DNA of 64,000 nucleotides, taken from positions 189,855,257 to 189,919,256 of the forward strand of contig NC_135502.1 of the NCBI RefSeq assembly GCF_052857255.1. Direction: 5' to 3'. The position numbers and the translations under genes were made by a program. This DNA comes from Amblyomma americanum (Eukaryota; Arthropoda; Arachnida; Ixodida; Ixodidae). Under the pieces are notes generated by a model. That model searched no databases, had not been told where the DNA came from, and was given only the letters and a program-made list of their open reading frames with translations. Position 1 is the first letter of the stretch. The number at the start of each line of letters is the position of its first letter. This document shows, in pieces, positions 32,343 through 41,917 of the stretch.

Positions 32343-33839
32343 TCACGATCTGGTTAAGGCCTGAACGCTAGCCTCACCAAACAAAAGCCCCTTCTCGCGC
32401 AGGAGGTGATCGGACCTGTTCGAAAATAGGTACGGGTACTGGGGGGGCAGCATAGATGACTCCGCGGCCTCCGTCTCAAGTGCTCCGAAAAGTCCTTCAA
32501 TAAGCACTTTTGCTACGGGCAGACACACGCTATGAGCTTCCACGGCTTGCTTGATCCATGCGCACTCGCCCGTGATTATATCGGGTTCTACGTAAGAGGG
32601 GTGAACTACATCCATTGTAGCTGCGGAATCACGAAGCACTCGGCACTCTTTCCCGTTCACGAGGAAGTCTCGCATGTAAGGCTCGAGAAGCTTCATGTTC
32701 TCGTCAGTGCTACATAATGACAAACACACGACTTCTCTTTTTGTTTCTGGACACTGCGCCGAAAAGTGACCCGGCTTCTGGCACGTATAACACACGCGCG
32801 CTTGCCTCCTCTCGAACCGCTTTCTGCGTTCGGCTTCGGCTGCCGCCGTCTCCTTACGTTCGGTCGGACTGCTTTCACTCGCATCCGCACTACGTGTGTC
32901 CCCCCTTGCTCTCATGGGTGTGAACTTCGGCCTCTCAGACTTGGAGCCAAATTCACCATTTTGACCGTCCCTAGCTCCGCGAGCCCGACGCGTCACAAAC
33001 TCCTCGGCTAGCTCGGCGGCTTTAGCCACTGTACTAACGTCTGGGCTATCCAAGACCCAGTACCGCACGTTCTCAGGCAACCGACTATAAAACTGTTCCA
33101 GCCCGAAACACTGCAGAATTTTCTCGTGGTCACCAAACGCTTTCTCTTCTTTGAGCCACTCCTGCATGTTTGACATAAGCCTGTAGGCAAACTCTGTATA
33201 TGACTCGCTTCTGCCTTTTTCATTTTCCCGAAACTTCCGACGGAACGCCTCCGCTGACAGCCTGTACTTTTTTAGCAGACTCGATTTCACTTGGTCGAAA
33301 TCCTCTGCCTCCTCTCTCTTCAAGCGAGCGACTACGTCGGCCGCCTCGCCGGGTAACAAAGTGAGCAAGCGCTGTGGCCACGTTTCCCGAGATAACCCCT
33401 GCTTCTCGCACGTTCGCTCAAAGTTAACCAGGAACAAACCAATGTCCTCTCCAAGCTTAAACGGCCGCATCAGGTCAGTCATTTTGAACGATACTCGTTC
33501 TCCTGCACCGTGTGCCTGACTTCCATTACGAGCGCGTTCCATCTCTACCTCGAGACGCTTCATTTCCAAAGCGTGTTGACGGTCGCGTTCTTCTTTCTCT
33601 TTTTGTTCTTTACGTTCGCGCTCGTCTTTCTCTTTTTGCTCTTTACGTTCGCGCTCGTCTTTCTCTTTTTGCTCCCTCTCCTCAATGGACTCAAGGCATT
33701 CCGACAGCTCGTCATCCTCAGCCTCCAACTCAAGAATAGCCCTTAGCAGCTCTGGTTTTCTGAGTTTGTCTGAGACATCCAGACCAAACTCTTTTGCAAG
33801 CTCCAGCAATTTCGGTTTGCGCAACGACTTAAAATCCAT
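32343..33839 (-). CDS. SAP-like gag plus aspartic protease of the integrase-less element
   Basis: 498 codons. Residues 1-36 (MDFKSLRKPKLLELAKEFGL, then KLRKPELLRAIL) form two helices with the spacing of SAP modules, which bind DNA. A charged coiled coil (about 38-105) follows, with repeated KEKDERERKEQ units from a 39-bp DNA repeat. The capsid-like part contains WPQRLLTLLPGEAADVVARL, and a CCHC knuckle, CYTCQKPGHFSAQC, lies near 348-361. A retropepsin-like segment has LRDSAATMDVVHPSYV (near 400). DSA stands where D-T/S-G/A is expected, which is compatible with the family. It ends at an in-frame stop, TGA at 32343, after which the same frame carries the linker and RT. Confidence 0.85.
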   Translation of the reverse strand: MDFKSLRKPKLLELAKEFGLDVSDKLRKPELLRAILELEAEDDELSECLESIEEREQKEKDERERKEQKEKDERERKEQKEKEERDRQHALEMKRLEVEMERARNGSQAHGAGERVSFKMTDLMRPFKLGEDIGLFLVNFERTCEKQGLSRETWPQRLLTLLPGEAADVVARLKREEAEDFDQVKSSLLKKYRLSAEAFRRKFRENEKGRSESYTEFAYRLMSNMQEWLKEEKAFGDHEKILQCFGLEQFYSRLPENVRYWVLDSPDVSTVAKAAELAEEFVTRRARGARDGQNGEFGSKSERPKFTPMRARGDTRSADASESSPTERKETAAAEAERRKRFERRQARVCYTCQKPGHFSAQCPETKREVVCLSLCSTDENMKLLEPYMRDFLVNGKECRVLRDSAATMDVVHPSYVEPDIITGECAWIKQAVEAHSVCLPVAKVLIEGLFGALETEAAESSMLPPQYPYLFSNRSDHLLREKGLLFGEASVQALTRS

Positions 33840-34150
33840 GGCTGCTCCGAATGCTGCTTTCTCTACTGCCTACTATTGTCTTGCCGCAAACTAACCCGGC
33901 AGCAACGACAACACAATTACCAGCTCTGTTTCTGACACTAACAAAAGCCTGGCAAAACTCAGAAGAAAGTCCCGCACTCACCAAACCTCGCAGCCAAGAA
34001 TTCAGCGCAGTCGTTCCGCTGCAGGCAACCATTCATCACACAGGGCTCGTTGCACTGCTCCCGGATGGTCGTTGTGCTGCTCAGCATACAGTTGACCGCA
34101 TATCTTCGCTGCTGGCCTCCGTTGTCGCGATCTCACTGCTGGCAACCAGT

Positions 34151-34726
34151 TGTTGCAAATGGGTTGCAAGCCCCAAGGGTAGCGTTGGCCTGGCGGCCTG
34201 GGGCACAGCCGGAAACGTCCGAAGGTCCCGGCAAAGGATGAGTCGACTGGCAACAGAACAACTTGTTTATTCTTGCATCGCAAAAGAGCAGCCGGTCAGG
34301 GCGACCACGTTACTCGAAGGAAGAAATCGTAGTCTCTCTTTGGCGTCCGGGGCAGCTGCTTTTATACCCTCGGAGTCGAGGGCAAGAAGGAACGGCTCGG
34401 GATGAGTCGCACGAGACGGAGACGCACGGACATGTTGAGACGTGAAGTGACGCGTCCGCCGGGCCGGCGCCGGTCAGACCTCCTCGCCTCCCAGTTGGGG
34501 AGCTCCTCTCCCCGGCTGCCGCGCTTTGACAAGCGTGGGCACCAACATGCACACACACACACACGCACACACGACGACACGTGGCATTGAAACCTCCCTG
34601 GACGCGCTTGGCGGGAGGCGTTACGGCAGCACTGAACGGGCCCGAAATGACCGCCACTTTGAACGAAGCCCCGGCGTCCGTTGCATCCGCGCCGGCTATA
34701 CCGCGCGTCGTAGGCGAAACGTAACA
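34151..34726 (-). repeat. 5' LTR of the integrase-less element
   Basis: 576 bp, same sequence and orientation as 29643-30218 with few substitutions. On the minus strand it is followed by ACTGGTTGCCAGCAGTGAG, containing a TGG-initiated primer-binding candidate. Confidence 0.92.
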
Positions 34727-34863
34727 ATGCATATGAGGCCAAGCTAGTGTCGAAGGGACTGCTTAGCTCTTTCCTAAGGCCTTCACAACCAGAGCGGAAG
34801 CATTGGTAGTTTTCCTCCAGAAGTCACGCCGTCTATAGCCGCTATAGGCGTTATGAAAACCAA

Positions 34864-34883
34864 CCCCCCCCCCCCCCCCCCCC
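34864..34883 (+). repeat. (C)20 mononucleotide run
   Basis: An uninterrupted run of about 20 C flanked by caa and gctt. The length is prone to sequencing and polymerase error. Confidence 0.8.
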
Positions 34884-36474
34884 GCTTGCTCTCTGCTTGC
34901 ATGTGCGGTGATGGGTGGAATTCACATCCATTCCCGCGCAGCACTGAAATTTAAAACGTTAAGCTAATGCAGCCCTCTTGCGCACAGATTGATCACAAAA
35001 TGTGCTCGAAGAAAATGTTTTAAAGCGAGAATCACTCTCTCATTCCTCATCCAGAAGGCCGCACTTTGATGAATTTCTCGCGTATATCTCATTGTATATA
35101 ATTAAAATACACTAAATGCTAACAGGAAGAGAAGGAAAACTTGGAGATTGAAAGTTTTGGGCTCATGTCATAAAAATGGACCATGGAAGGAAAAGGCGTC
35201 CACTACTTGCAAGTGGTAAGTCCTGTAGCGCCATTATTGGCTGGTGGCTTGACACTATACTTGTATAACGGAAAGGCAGACTCAAATTCTCTACCATTTT
35301 ACTGTGAAATAAGTATTGCAGGGCAATGTATATAGTACTTAATTACGCTGATATCACTTTTCACGTGTCCTGGGTTATTTTACCCCTCCTTCATATACTT
35401 CGGCCTTATATCGATTCCTCGAAGCAATACTAAAGAGCAATGTGTTAGCAAGTGTCAGGAAAACTGTAATATAGCCGTTATTGCTGCCGTAGAACTACTT
35501 GCTATTTGAGGGCATGAGTTTGCCCATTGAAAGGTTTTCTAGTTGAGTGCAAGTTTGCTTGTAGTCATTTTCGCCTGCCTAACGTCACCAGAAATCAACC
35601 AGAACAAGTTGCGTGTGCTGCCACAGATATTTACGCATGCTGAGTATTGCAATTTCAGATATTATGCCCGATGAGTGGCTCAGACTATCATAAAGAGCGC
35701 CCTTTTTTGCGGTCGAGGAACATTGAACCTGCGGCATGTCCTGAAGAAGCTACCAATAATATATATCGTTTAAACATTTTTATGAAAAAAAGCTCAGATT
35801 ATGGCCATCCATGTAGCTGAATGGCCAATGCCCCCTATTTTTTTAATTCAGGAACTTTTCTAAACATGTAAGCATCGCAAAACTTAATTTTCAGTTCCTT
35901 ACAACATAAGCTAAGCCAGCCAGCATAAAACATTGCAGTGCGGTTTAATTTACCTGCGTTAGGTTGAGAAAAATATGCTTTTGGAGTGTTCCTTCGTTTC
36001 TTAAATGATATGAGGAAAGTTCATGTTCTTGGGAGGTTTACCAAAAGCAATGAGGAGGCTGTAAAAATGAAGGAGAATACGCCATGCAACACAGGCTGTC
36101 ATCACCTCTTAGATAAGTTCGTTTGCTAGTGAAGGCCGATTTTATTAAAAAAAGAGCAGTTCCGAAGATTGCCTTGCTGGCAGTTAACTCTTGCTGGCAG
36201 TTATATTAGAACAACTAATTCTTGCATTGTCATCTGCTGGGATGGACGGCCGTCAGACACCGGCAAACTTAAAAGTGCCTTTCCAAGAGGAGCAGAACAA
36301 TGCCTCTTGGAAGTTGAATGTGTGCAGGCTACCTAGCGCAGCGAGTGCGCTTATTGTGTTGATTATTGTGACGAAAAGCAAAAAGCTGCATTTTTCTATG
36401 GGCTGTCCCAATATGCAAACCTTGTGTGCTTGATATACTTCGGCTTTTTTATACGTTATACTGAACAGTGCTGT
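34884..36474. other. Non-coding stretch, nothing recognised
   Basis: AT-rich sequence. No coding segment, RNA gene or nameable repeat is found. Confidence 0.3.
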
Positions 36475-36660
36475 AAAATGTGGACAGAAGGATGAGGCGC
36501 ACGCTGCGTTGAACCGGCAACAAAATTTATTCATGAAGCATTTCTATATGCACAGTGCAGATAAAATAGTCAAAAACCAGTCCGGCCACACCCCATCGTT
36601 ACCCTCATCTTCCCTCTTACAAAAATGTACCTTCCTTCGCTAAAATTGTTAGGAAGGTTG
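36475..36660 (-). mobile_element. Probable PLE 3' end fragment
   Basis: The minus strand reads ATGAATAAATTTTGTTG, CAACGCAGCG and then CATCCTTCTGTCC. This parallels the intact PLE end at 54.66 kb (TGAATAAATGTGTTGGTAG, CAGCGCCCTG, CTTCTGTTC). No coding part is recognised. Assignment rests on this short terminal resemblance. Confidence 0.35.
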
Positions 36661-36760
36661 TGCTTACGCATGTGTCTTTATCATTAAACTTTGTTTTACT
36701 CTTAATAATTTCCCATGCTTTTTGGCCTCGGCTTCAGTCAGTTATTAATGTATTTAATAT

Positions 36761-36908
36761 TATTACGACGTTTGTTCAGCAGCAGGAACGATAGGCCGTA
36801 TACAGAAGACAGACCAGAAATTAGGTCACTCAAGCACTAGCTGCAGCGTCTTTGTCGTCGACTGCCCAGCGACAGGTCTTCTACGCTTCGCGACTGTGTA
36901 CCGCAACA
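36761..36908 (-). repeat. 3' LTR of the decayed Gypsy element
   Basis: The plus strand runs from tattacgacg through gttcagcagcaggaacgatagg to gactgtgtaccgcaaca. It matches 41723-41917 but lacks about 47 bp between two aagcacta words. This looks like a deletion between short direct repeats. Confidence 0.72.
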
Positions 36909-38211
36909 CTACCCCACCCCTCCGCCCCGCGGGAGAAGGCACACTCCCGGGGAGGCCTAGGGGGTTAGTGAGAGTGGTAGTATTTGAGTCGGGCGACGAG
37001 CACAAGCTGTGTGGAGAGGCCACGTAAGGACCGTGGGGGTGCAGCGGCGTGAGTTCGTAGGTCACATCGCTCAGTTGCCTCAAGACGCGGCAAGGACCGA
37101 CGTAACGAAGCAGAAGCTTCTCACACAGTATCACACGGCGTGCAGGGAGCCAGAGGAGTACCAGGGAGGGTAGTGGACGTCACGATGATGAAGGTCGTAA
37201 CGACGTTTTTGAGTGTTCTGAGAAGCGCGGAGACGATCCTTAGCGATTTGGCAAACAGCGTCAGCACGTGTAATGTTGTCAGAAGCCTAATTGCAGTAGA
37301 AGGGTCAGAAGGCAGTAAGCTCTCAAAAGGTAGCAACGGGTCGCGGCCAAAGAGCAGGTAGAAGGGGAAGTATCCGGTGGTATCTAGGTGCGAGGAATTG
37401 TAGGCGGACGTCACGAAGGGTAAACTGACATCCCAGTCACGACGGTGGTCGGAGACATACATGGACAGCATTTCCTTCAGGGTGCTGTTAAGGCACTCAG
37501 TAAGCCGTTAGTTTGGGGATAATAGGCCGTTGTCAACTTGTGATGGGTGGAGCAGGAGCGGAGAAGATGGTGGACCACTTTAGAAAGAAAGCAGGGGCCT
37601 CGATCTGTAAACAGATGACTAGGAGCGCCACAAAGCAAGACGGCGTCATGGAGGAGAAAGTTGGTGACATCGGAGGCACAGCTGGTCGGGATATCGCACG
37701 TGAGGGCGTGCATGGTAGTGTAATAGGTCGCAACGCAATTCACTTGTTCCCGGAAGTGGATGTGTGAAAAGGCCCAAGCTGATCAAGACCAACACGAAAA
37801 AATGGGTCACTCGGAATGTCGATGGCTGAAGCGGGCCACTAAGCAGGAGCGGGGGCGTTTTTCGGCGCTGACATTGATCGCAAGAAGTAACGTTACCGCG
37901 GACAGAGTGGTAAAGGCGAGGCCAGAAGAACCGCCGGCGCACGCTGTCGTACGTGGGGACACGCCGAGGTGCCCTGCAGTAGGAGCGCCACGAAACTGGG
38001 CAAGGACTGTGGAGCGGAGATACGTCGGGACGACGCGCAAGAGGTCGGCGGCGTCAGGGTGCTTATTGCGACGGTACAGATTATCGCGATGCAGCACGAA
38101 CAGGCACAGAGCAGGATTGGAAGCGACGCTTCGGATGTGGTCGATTATAGGGCTCAGAGATGGATCACAGGGATGCTCGTCGTCGATGTGTAGAAAGTCC
38201 GAGGTGGACAA
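36826..38211 (-). pseudogene. Gypsy integrase remnants with GPY/F module
   Basis: Four overlapping pieces in different frames. The H-H-C-C part is read across 38211-37646 (LRSTVLAQFRGAPTAGHLG, then RRRFFWPRLYHSVR and CDQCQRRKTPP). The core has LFTDRGPCFLSKVV and YYPQTNGL (37743-37477), followed by VSLPFVTSAYNSSHLDTTGY (37471 onward). The C-terminal KLLLRYVGPCRVLRQLSDVTYEL (37134 onward) is the GPY/F module that joins the integrase core to DNA. Catalytic Asp and Glu positions are only partly legible. Inactive. Confidence 0.8.
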
Positions 38212-39732
38212 AACAAGTCATCGGTAGCATGTTTGTGGGAATCAGTAGAATCGATTGTATCGCGGGAGAAACAGTCAGCGTCTTGGTGGAAGTGGCCGGA
38301 CTTGTAAACAACAGTAATTGTGTCTTTCTGCATGGGCAAGGCCCAGCAAATCAGTCGGCCTGTGGGGTCGTTAAGAGAGAAGCCAACACATGGCATGGTG
38401 GTCTGTAACTACGCAGAAGGGCAGCCCAAACAAATAGGGGCAGAATTTTGTTAAGGCCCAAACAAATGCAAGGCACTCCCACTCAGTGATGGAATAGTTA
38501 CGGTCAAAGGGAGATAGCAGGCGGCTGGCCTAGTCAACGAAACGATAGTGGTCGTGCTGGCGCTGCGCAAAGATGGCCCCAGTACCATGGATACTGGAGA
38601 CGGTGTGAATTTCTGTAGGCGCATAAGGGTTGAAATGGGCCAGCACAAGCGGAGCAGTGAGAGGCGCAGCAGGTGCGCTGAAGGCGCGAGCTTGGTCAAT
38701 GCCCATGAAGAAAGGCACAGCTTTCATCAGAAGGGAGGTAAGGGGACGGCCGCGTTGGCGAAGTTCGCGATGAACCGGCGGAAATCGAGCAGAGCCCGAA
38801 GATACTGCGCACATCACTTGAAGAACTGGAGGTGGGGAACTCGTGAACGGCACGAACTTTTTCAGGGTCCCGCTTGACACCAAAAGCATCGACCAAGTGG
38901 CCAAGCACCTTAATTTGACGCTGGCCGAAGCTGCACTTCTTGGAGTTGAGTTGGAGACCGGCGCGGCGGAAAACGGCAAGGACAGTAGAAAACGGTGTAG
39001 GTAGCTTTCGAAAGTTGGGGAGAAAACGACGTCATCTAGGGAGCACAAGCACGCCGTCCATTTGAATCAACGCAGGACCGAGTCCCTCATACGCTCAAAG
39101 GTGGCAGCACCGTTGCAGAGGCGAAAGGCAAGACTTTGAATCGATAAAGGCCATCGGGGGTGACAAAGGCTGTCTTTTCACGATCCTATTCGTCAACAGC
39201 AATTTGCCAGTAGCCAGAACGGAGATCAATAGAAGAAAAATATTTGGCACCATGTAGTCAGTCGAGGCCGTCATCAATTCCCGGAAAAGGATAGACGTCT
39301 TTGTTATTTGATTCAGATGACGACAACGGCACAGAAGCACCAACTGCCATCTTTCTTTGTGACCAACACCTTAGGGGACACCCACGGACTGCTAGAAAGC
39401 TGGATAATGTTGTTCGCCAGCATCTTGTCCACCTCCGTCTGAATGACATGACACTAAGGAAGGGAGTCACGGTAGGGCCGTCTGTGTATGCGGCTGGCAT
39501 TGCCCGTATTTATGTGATGGGTCACGGCAGTTGTTTGGCCGAGAGGTCGATTCCAAAACTCGAAGACGTCAATGTAGGGAAATAACAAGGTGGAGAGCGC
39601 GTTAGCTAGGTCGGGTGGCAAATCCGCAGCAATCATTGCAGAAATAAGGTCTGGACGTGAAGTGGCCGAGCGGGGAGGAGAGAGACCAGATTGAGGCTCA
39701 GCTGCGAGAGCAGAAACTGTGCATTCGACCAA
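38154..39732 (-). pseudogene. Gypsy RT and RNase H remnants
   Basis: Pieces in at least five frame segments. The RT fingers are represented by MAVGASVPLSSSESNNKD-type traces around 39300-39500. Palm traces occur near 39250-39100 and a CSLDDVVFSPTFESYL segment at 39048, where SLDD replaces the normal Y-x-D-D. The thumb reads LGHLVDAFGVKRDPEKV (38908 onward) and SIFGLCS. RNase H traces include a PYAPTEIHTVSSIHGTGAIF segment (about 38630) and [19 protein letters not shown] with FHQDADCFSR (38396 onward). Many breaks; clearly dead. Confidence 0.75.
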
Positions 39733-39796
39733 GGAAATAGTTCAGGGAGCACTCTTCCACGGGGTAAGACTTGAGTATAGAAGCTGAAGTTGAGAA

Positions 39797-40327
39797 TCAG
39801 AAGTTAGGTGCGGTTACGATGACGGTCAGGATGTTGTGTAGAATGATGACGTTTCGCTGAAGGACGACGTCATTGAATGGGTCAGTGACGTAGGCACCAT
39901 CAGGAACGAGGAGTACCGAGGACATTAGAACATAGGCTGCACCATTGCGCGGCACGCGAGCAAATTCAGCGGTACGTAAGCGGGACGGTCTGTAATCCGC
40001 GCTTTCAGAGCACAGCGGCAGGTGCAAAAGAAGAAGGCCAGTGGAGCAATCAATTAGTACCGTGTATGTTATTAAAAAGTCGATGCCGAGGATCACATCT
40101 TGGGGGCAGTGGTCGAGCAGAGTCAGCAGGACGGCTGTAGTTCGACCGGCAATGAAAACACGCGCACTGCACATTCCACTGGCAGCAGCAGCACTGTCGT
40201 CGGTGACACGAACGGCTGAGGAAACAGCGGGTGTCACAGCCTTCTTCAGACGACGGCAAAAGGAGCAGCTCGATACAGTAATTTGAGCGGCAGTGCCAGT
40301 AAGAGCCGTATCATGTGCACCATCCAC
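39797..40327 (-). pseudogene. Gypsy protease remnant
   Basis: The 176-codon segment includes VFIAGRTTAVLLTLLDHCPQ and DVILGIDFLITYTVLIDCST. The I-L-G-x-D-F-L block of retropepsin-like proteases is clear. The catalytic D-T/S-G/A motif is not legible. It lies between the gag knuckle and RT remnants as expected. Confidence 0.7.
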
Positions 40328-40399
40328 GCAGATATCGAGAAGGTTGCGGCGAGGAGCGGGGTCAGGAGAGCATTTTCGGTCCGGGTCGTCAATGCAGCG

Positions 40400-41792
40400 T
40401 CACCTCCGGGAGCTGTATTGGTTAGTTTTCCGAATGAGAACCAGGTAAGGGTTGAGTGGACGGGCGTTGAAGTTGTGGCGAACGGGAGTGACGGACCTGA
40501 GGTGAAGGCGAGCGGCTGTACCTGCGCGGGGTTGGAGTGTCGGCGTGTGAGAACTCATTACGGGAAGACATCTGGCGCGGTCCGTAGTCGGCACGACGAT
40601 CGTAATCAGAACGAGGTCCGTTGTCGGCCCGACGATCATAATTAGTGTTAGGTCCGTAGTCCATATGACGATCATAATTATAGCTAACGTGAAGTGCTGA
40701 AAACCAACGGCTGCGACAGTGGTGGGAAATGTGGCCGACGCGCGAGCAGGTGAACAGATAGACTGGTCGTCAGAGCTGCGGCATCCCGCAGGATTCTAAT
40801 AGCGGTAACGCAGCTGGGTGCCCGGTGTCGGTGAAGCAGCAGCAGCCAACGGAGCGATGGTTAGTGCACAGGGCGACGCAGAACGTAGGCCAGAATTGAG
40901 ACCCACGTTCGAAAAGTGCTGGCGAAAAACGGCCTGGATCAGAGCAATCGCACAATCAGGCTGCTGAGGGGCGAAAGCGACGGGAGTCATAGCTTCCAGT
41001 TATCTTCGTAAAATTCGGGTTAAACTGGCAGGATGGGACGGCTATTGCAGTAGTGGCAGGTATTCGCAGGAAGATGTCGCCGCCGTGTTCGGAAGGCGGT
41101 CGAAACTGGGAGAAATGCGGCGGTGTTTGGCTTGCTCAAACTGCGGGCATACCTGGAGGACAGAGTCCACTGTTGCAAAGTCTTTCCAGAGGAGCAGGTT
41201 AAATGCATCGTCAGCAATCCCCTTGAGTATGTAACCCACGTTGTCGGTCTCTGACATGACGCTGTCTACTTTGCAGATAAATGCGAGGACGTCCTGGATG
41301 TAAGAGTTGTAAAACTCAGTAGATTACTGAGCTCGAGGAACCAGGTCTTTTTAGCGGCGAGCTTGCGTCCAATTGGCTTGCGAAATAAGTCCTACAGGTG
41401 TCCTAAGAGGTAAGGTCTTCCTCGTGCGTCTAAAGCCAGACGCGCGCCTTGCCCGCCAAGTAGATCATGTTAGCAAGCATGAGAGTCGCATCCCAGCGGT
41501 TGCGATCGCTCGCACGCTAATACATGGCTAGCTAATCTTCAACATCGACGTCATTTGTGCCATAAAATGTGCCCAGGTCTCGAGGCTGTGCCACGACAAC
41601 GGTCGGCGCTGGGGTTGACACTGCGGCCAGATGTGCGTTGGATGGCGTACCAATGGATTCAATGTGACGACCGCTGTGGAAGTTCAGGGCGTGGTGTAGT
41701 ACCAAGCAGAACCTCCTCCAAATATTGCGTGGATAGTTCAGCAGCAGGAACGATAGGTCGTGCACAGAAGGCACACCAAAAAATCCGGTCAC
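40400..41792 (-). pseudogene. Gypsy gag remnants with degenerate zinc knuckle
   Basis: Three readable pieces: the N-terminus (41792-41532, ALNFSLH-like region and QPRDLGTFYGTNDVDVED), a capsid piece (41257-41042, ETDNVGYILKGIADDAFNLL and FEQAKHRRI), and a knuckle near 40755-40715 reading LFTCSRVGHISHHC, where Leu occupies the first Cys position. The knuckle is followed by repeated D-Y-G-P and RRADNGPRS-type units (40664-40560), a small tandem repeat in the DNA. Decayed. Confidence 0.72.
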
Positions 41793-41917
41793 TCAAGCAC
41801 TAACTTCTCTTTCTCCTTGCTAAGTATAGCAAAGCACTAGCTGCCGCGTCTTTGTCGTCGTCGACTGCTCAGCTACACAACAACGTCTTCTTCTCTTCGC
41901 GACTGTGTACCGTAACA
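41723..41917 (-). repeat. 5' LTR of the decayed Gypsy element
   Basis: The plus strand runs from tattgcgtgg to gtgtaccgtaaca, about 195 bp. On the minus strand its inner edge is followed by ATATTTGGAGGAGGTTCTGC, the same primer-binding layout as the element at 18.4-23.3 kb. Confidence 0.72.

Larger units (their letters stand above)
29639..34730 (-). mobile_element. Complete-looking LTR retrotransposon without integrase
   Basis: Two near-identical 576-bp LTRs (29643-30218 and 34151-34726) bound a 5084-bp element, flanked by the 4-bp duplication atgc (29639-29642 and 34727-34730). One reading frame from ATG at 33839 to the stop at 30699 carries SAP-like gag, zinc knuckle, protease, RT and RNase H, with in-frame stops at 32343 and 32064. 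There is no frame change between gag and pol. After the RNase H only about 480 bp remain before the LTR. I find no H-H-C-C or DDE integrase motif in them on either strand. It is the youngest LTR element in the window, judging by LTR similarity. Confidence 0.88.
36761..41917 (-). mobile_element. Heavily decayed Gypsy LTR retrotransposon
   Basis: On the minus strand, remnants of gag (41792-40422), protease (40327-39797), RT (39732-38696), RNase H (38699-38154) and integrase with GPY/F end (38211-36826) occur in order between two LTRs. Frame changes and stops break every domain. A possible 4-bp duplication (atat) lies just outside each LTR, but the low-complexity context makes this uncertain. 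The oldest-looking LTR element with both LTRs in the window. Confidence 0.85.
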
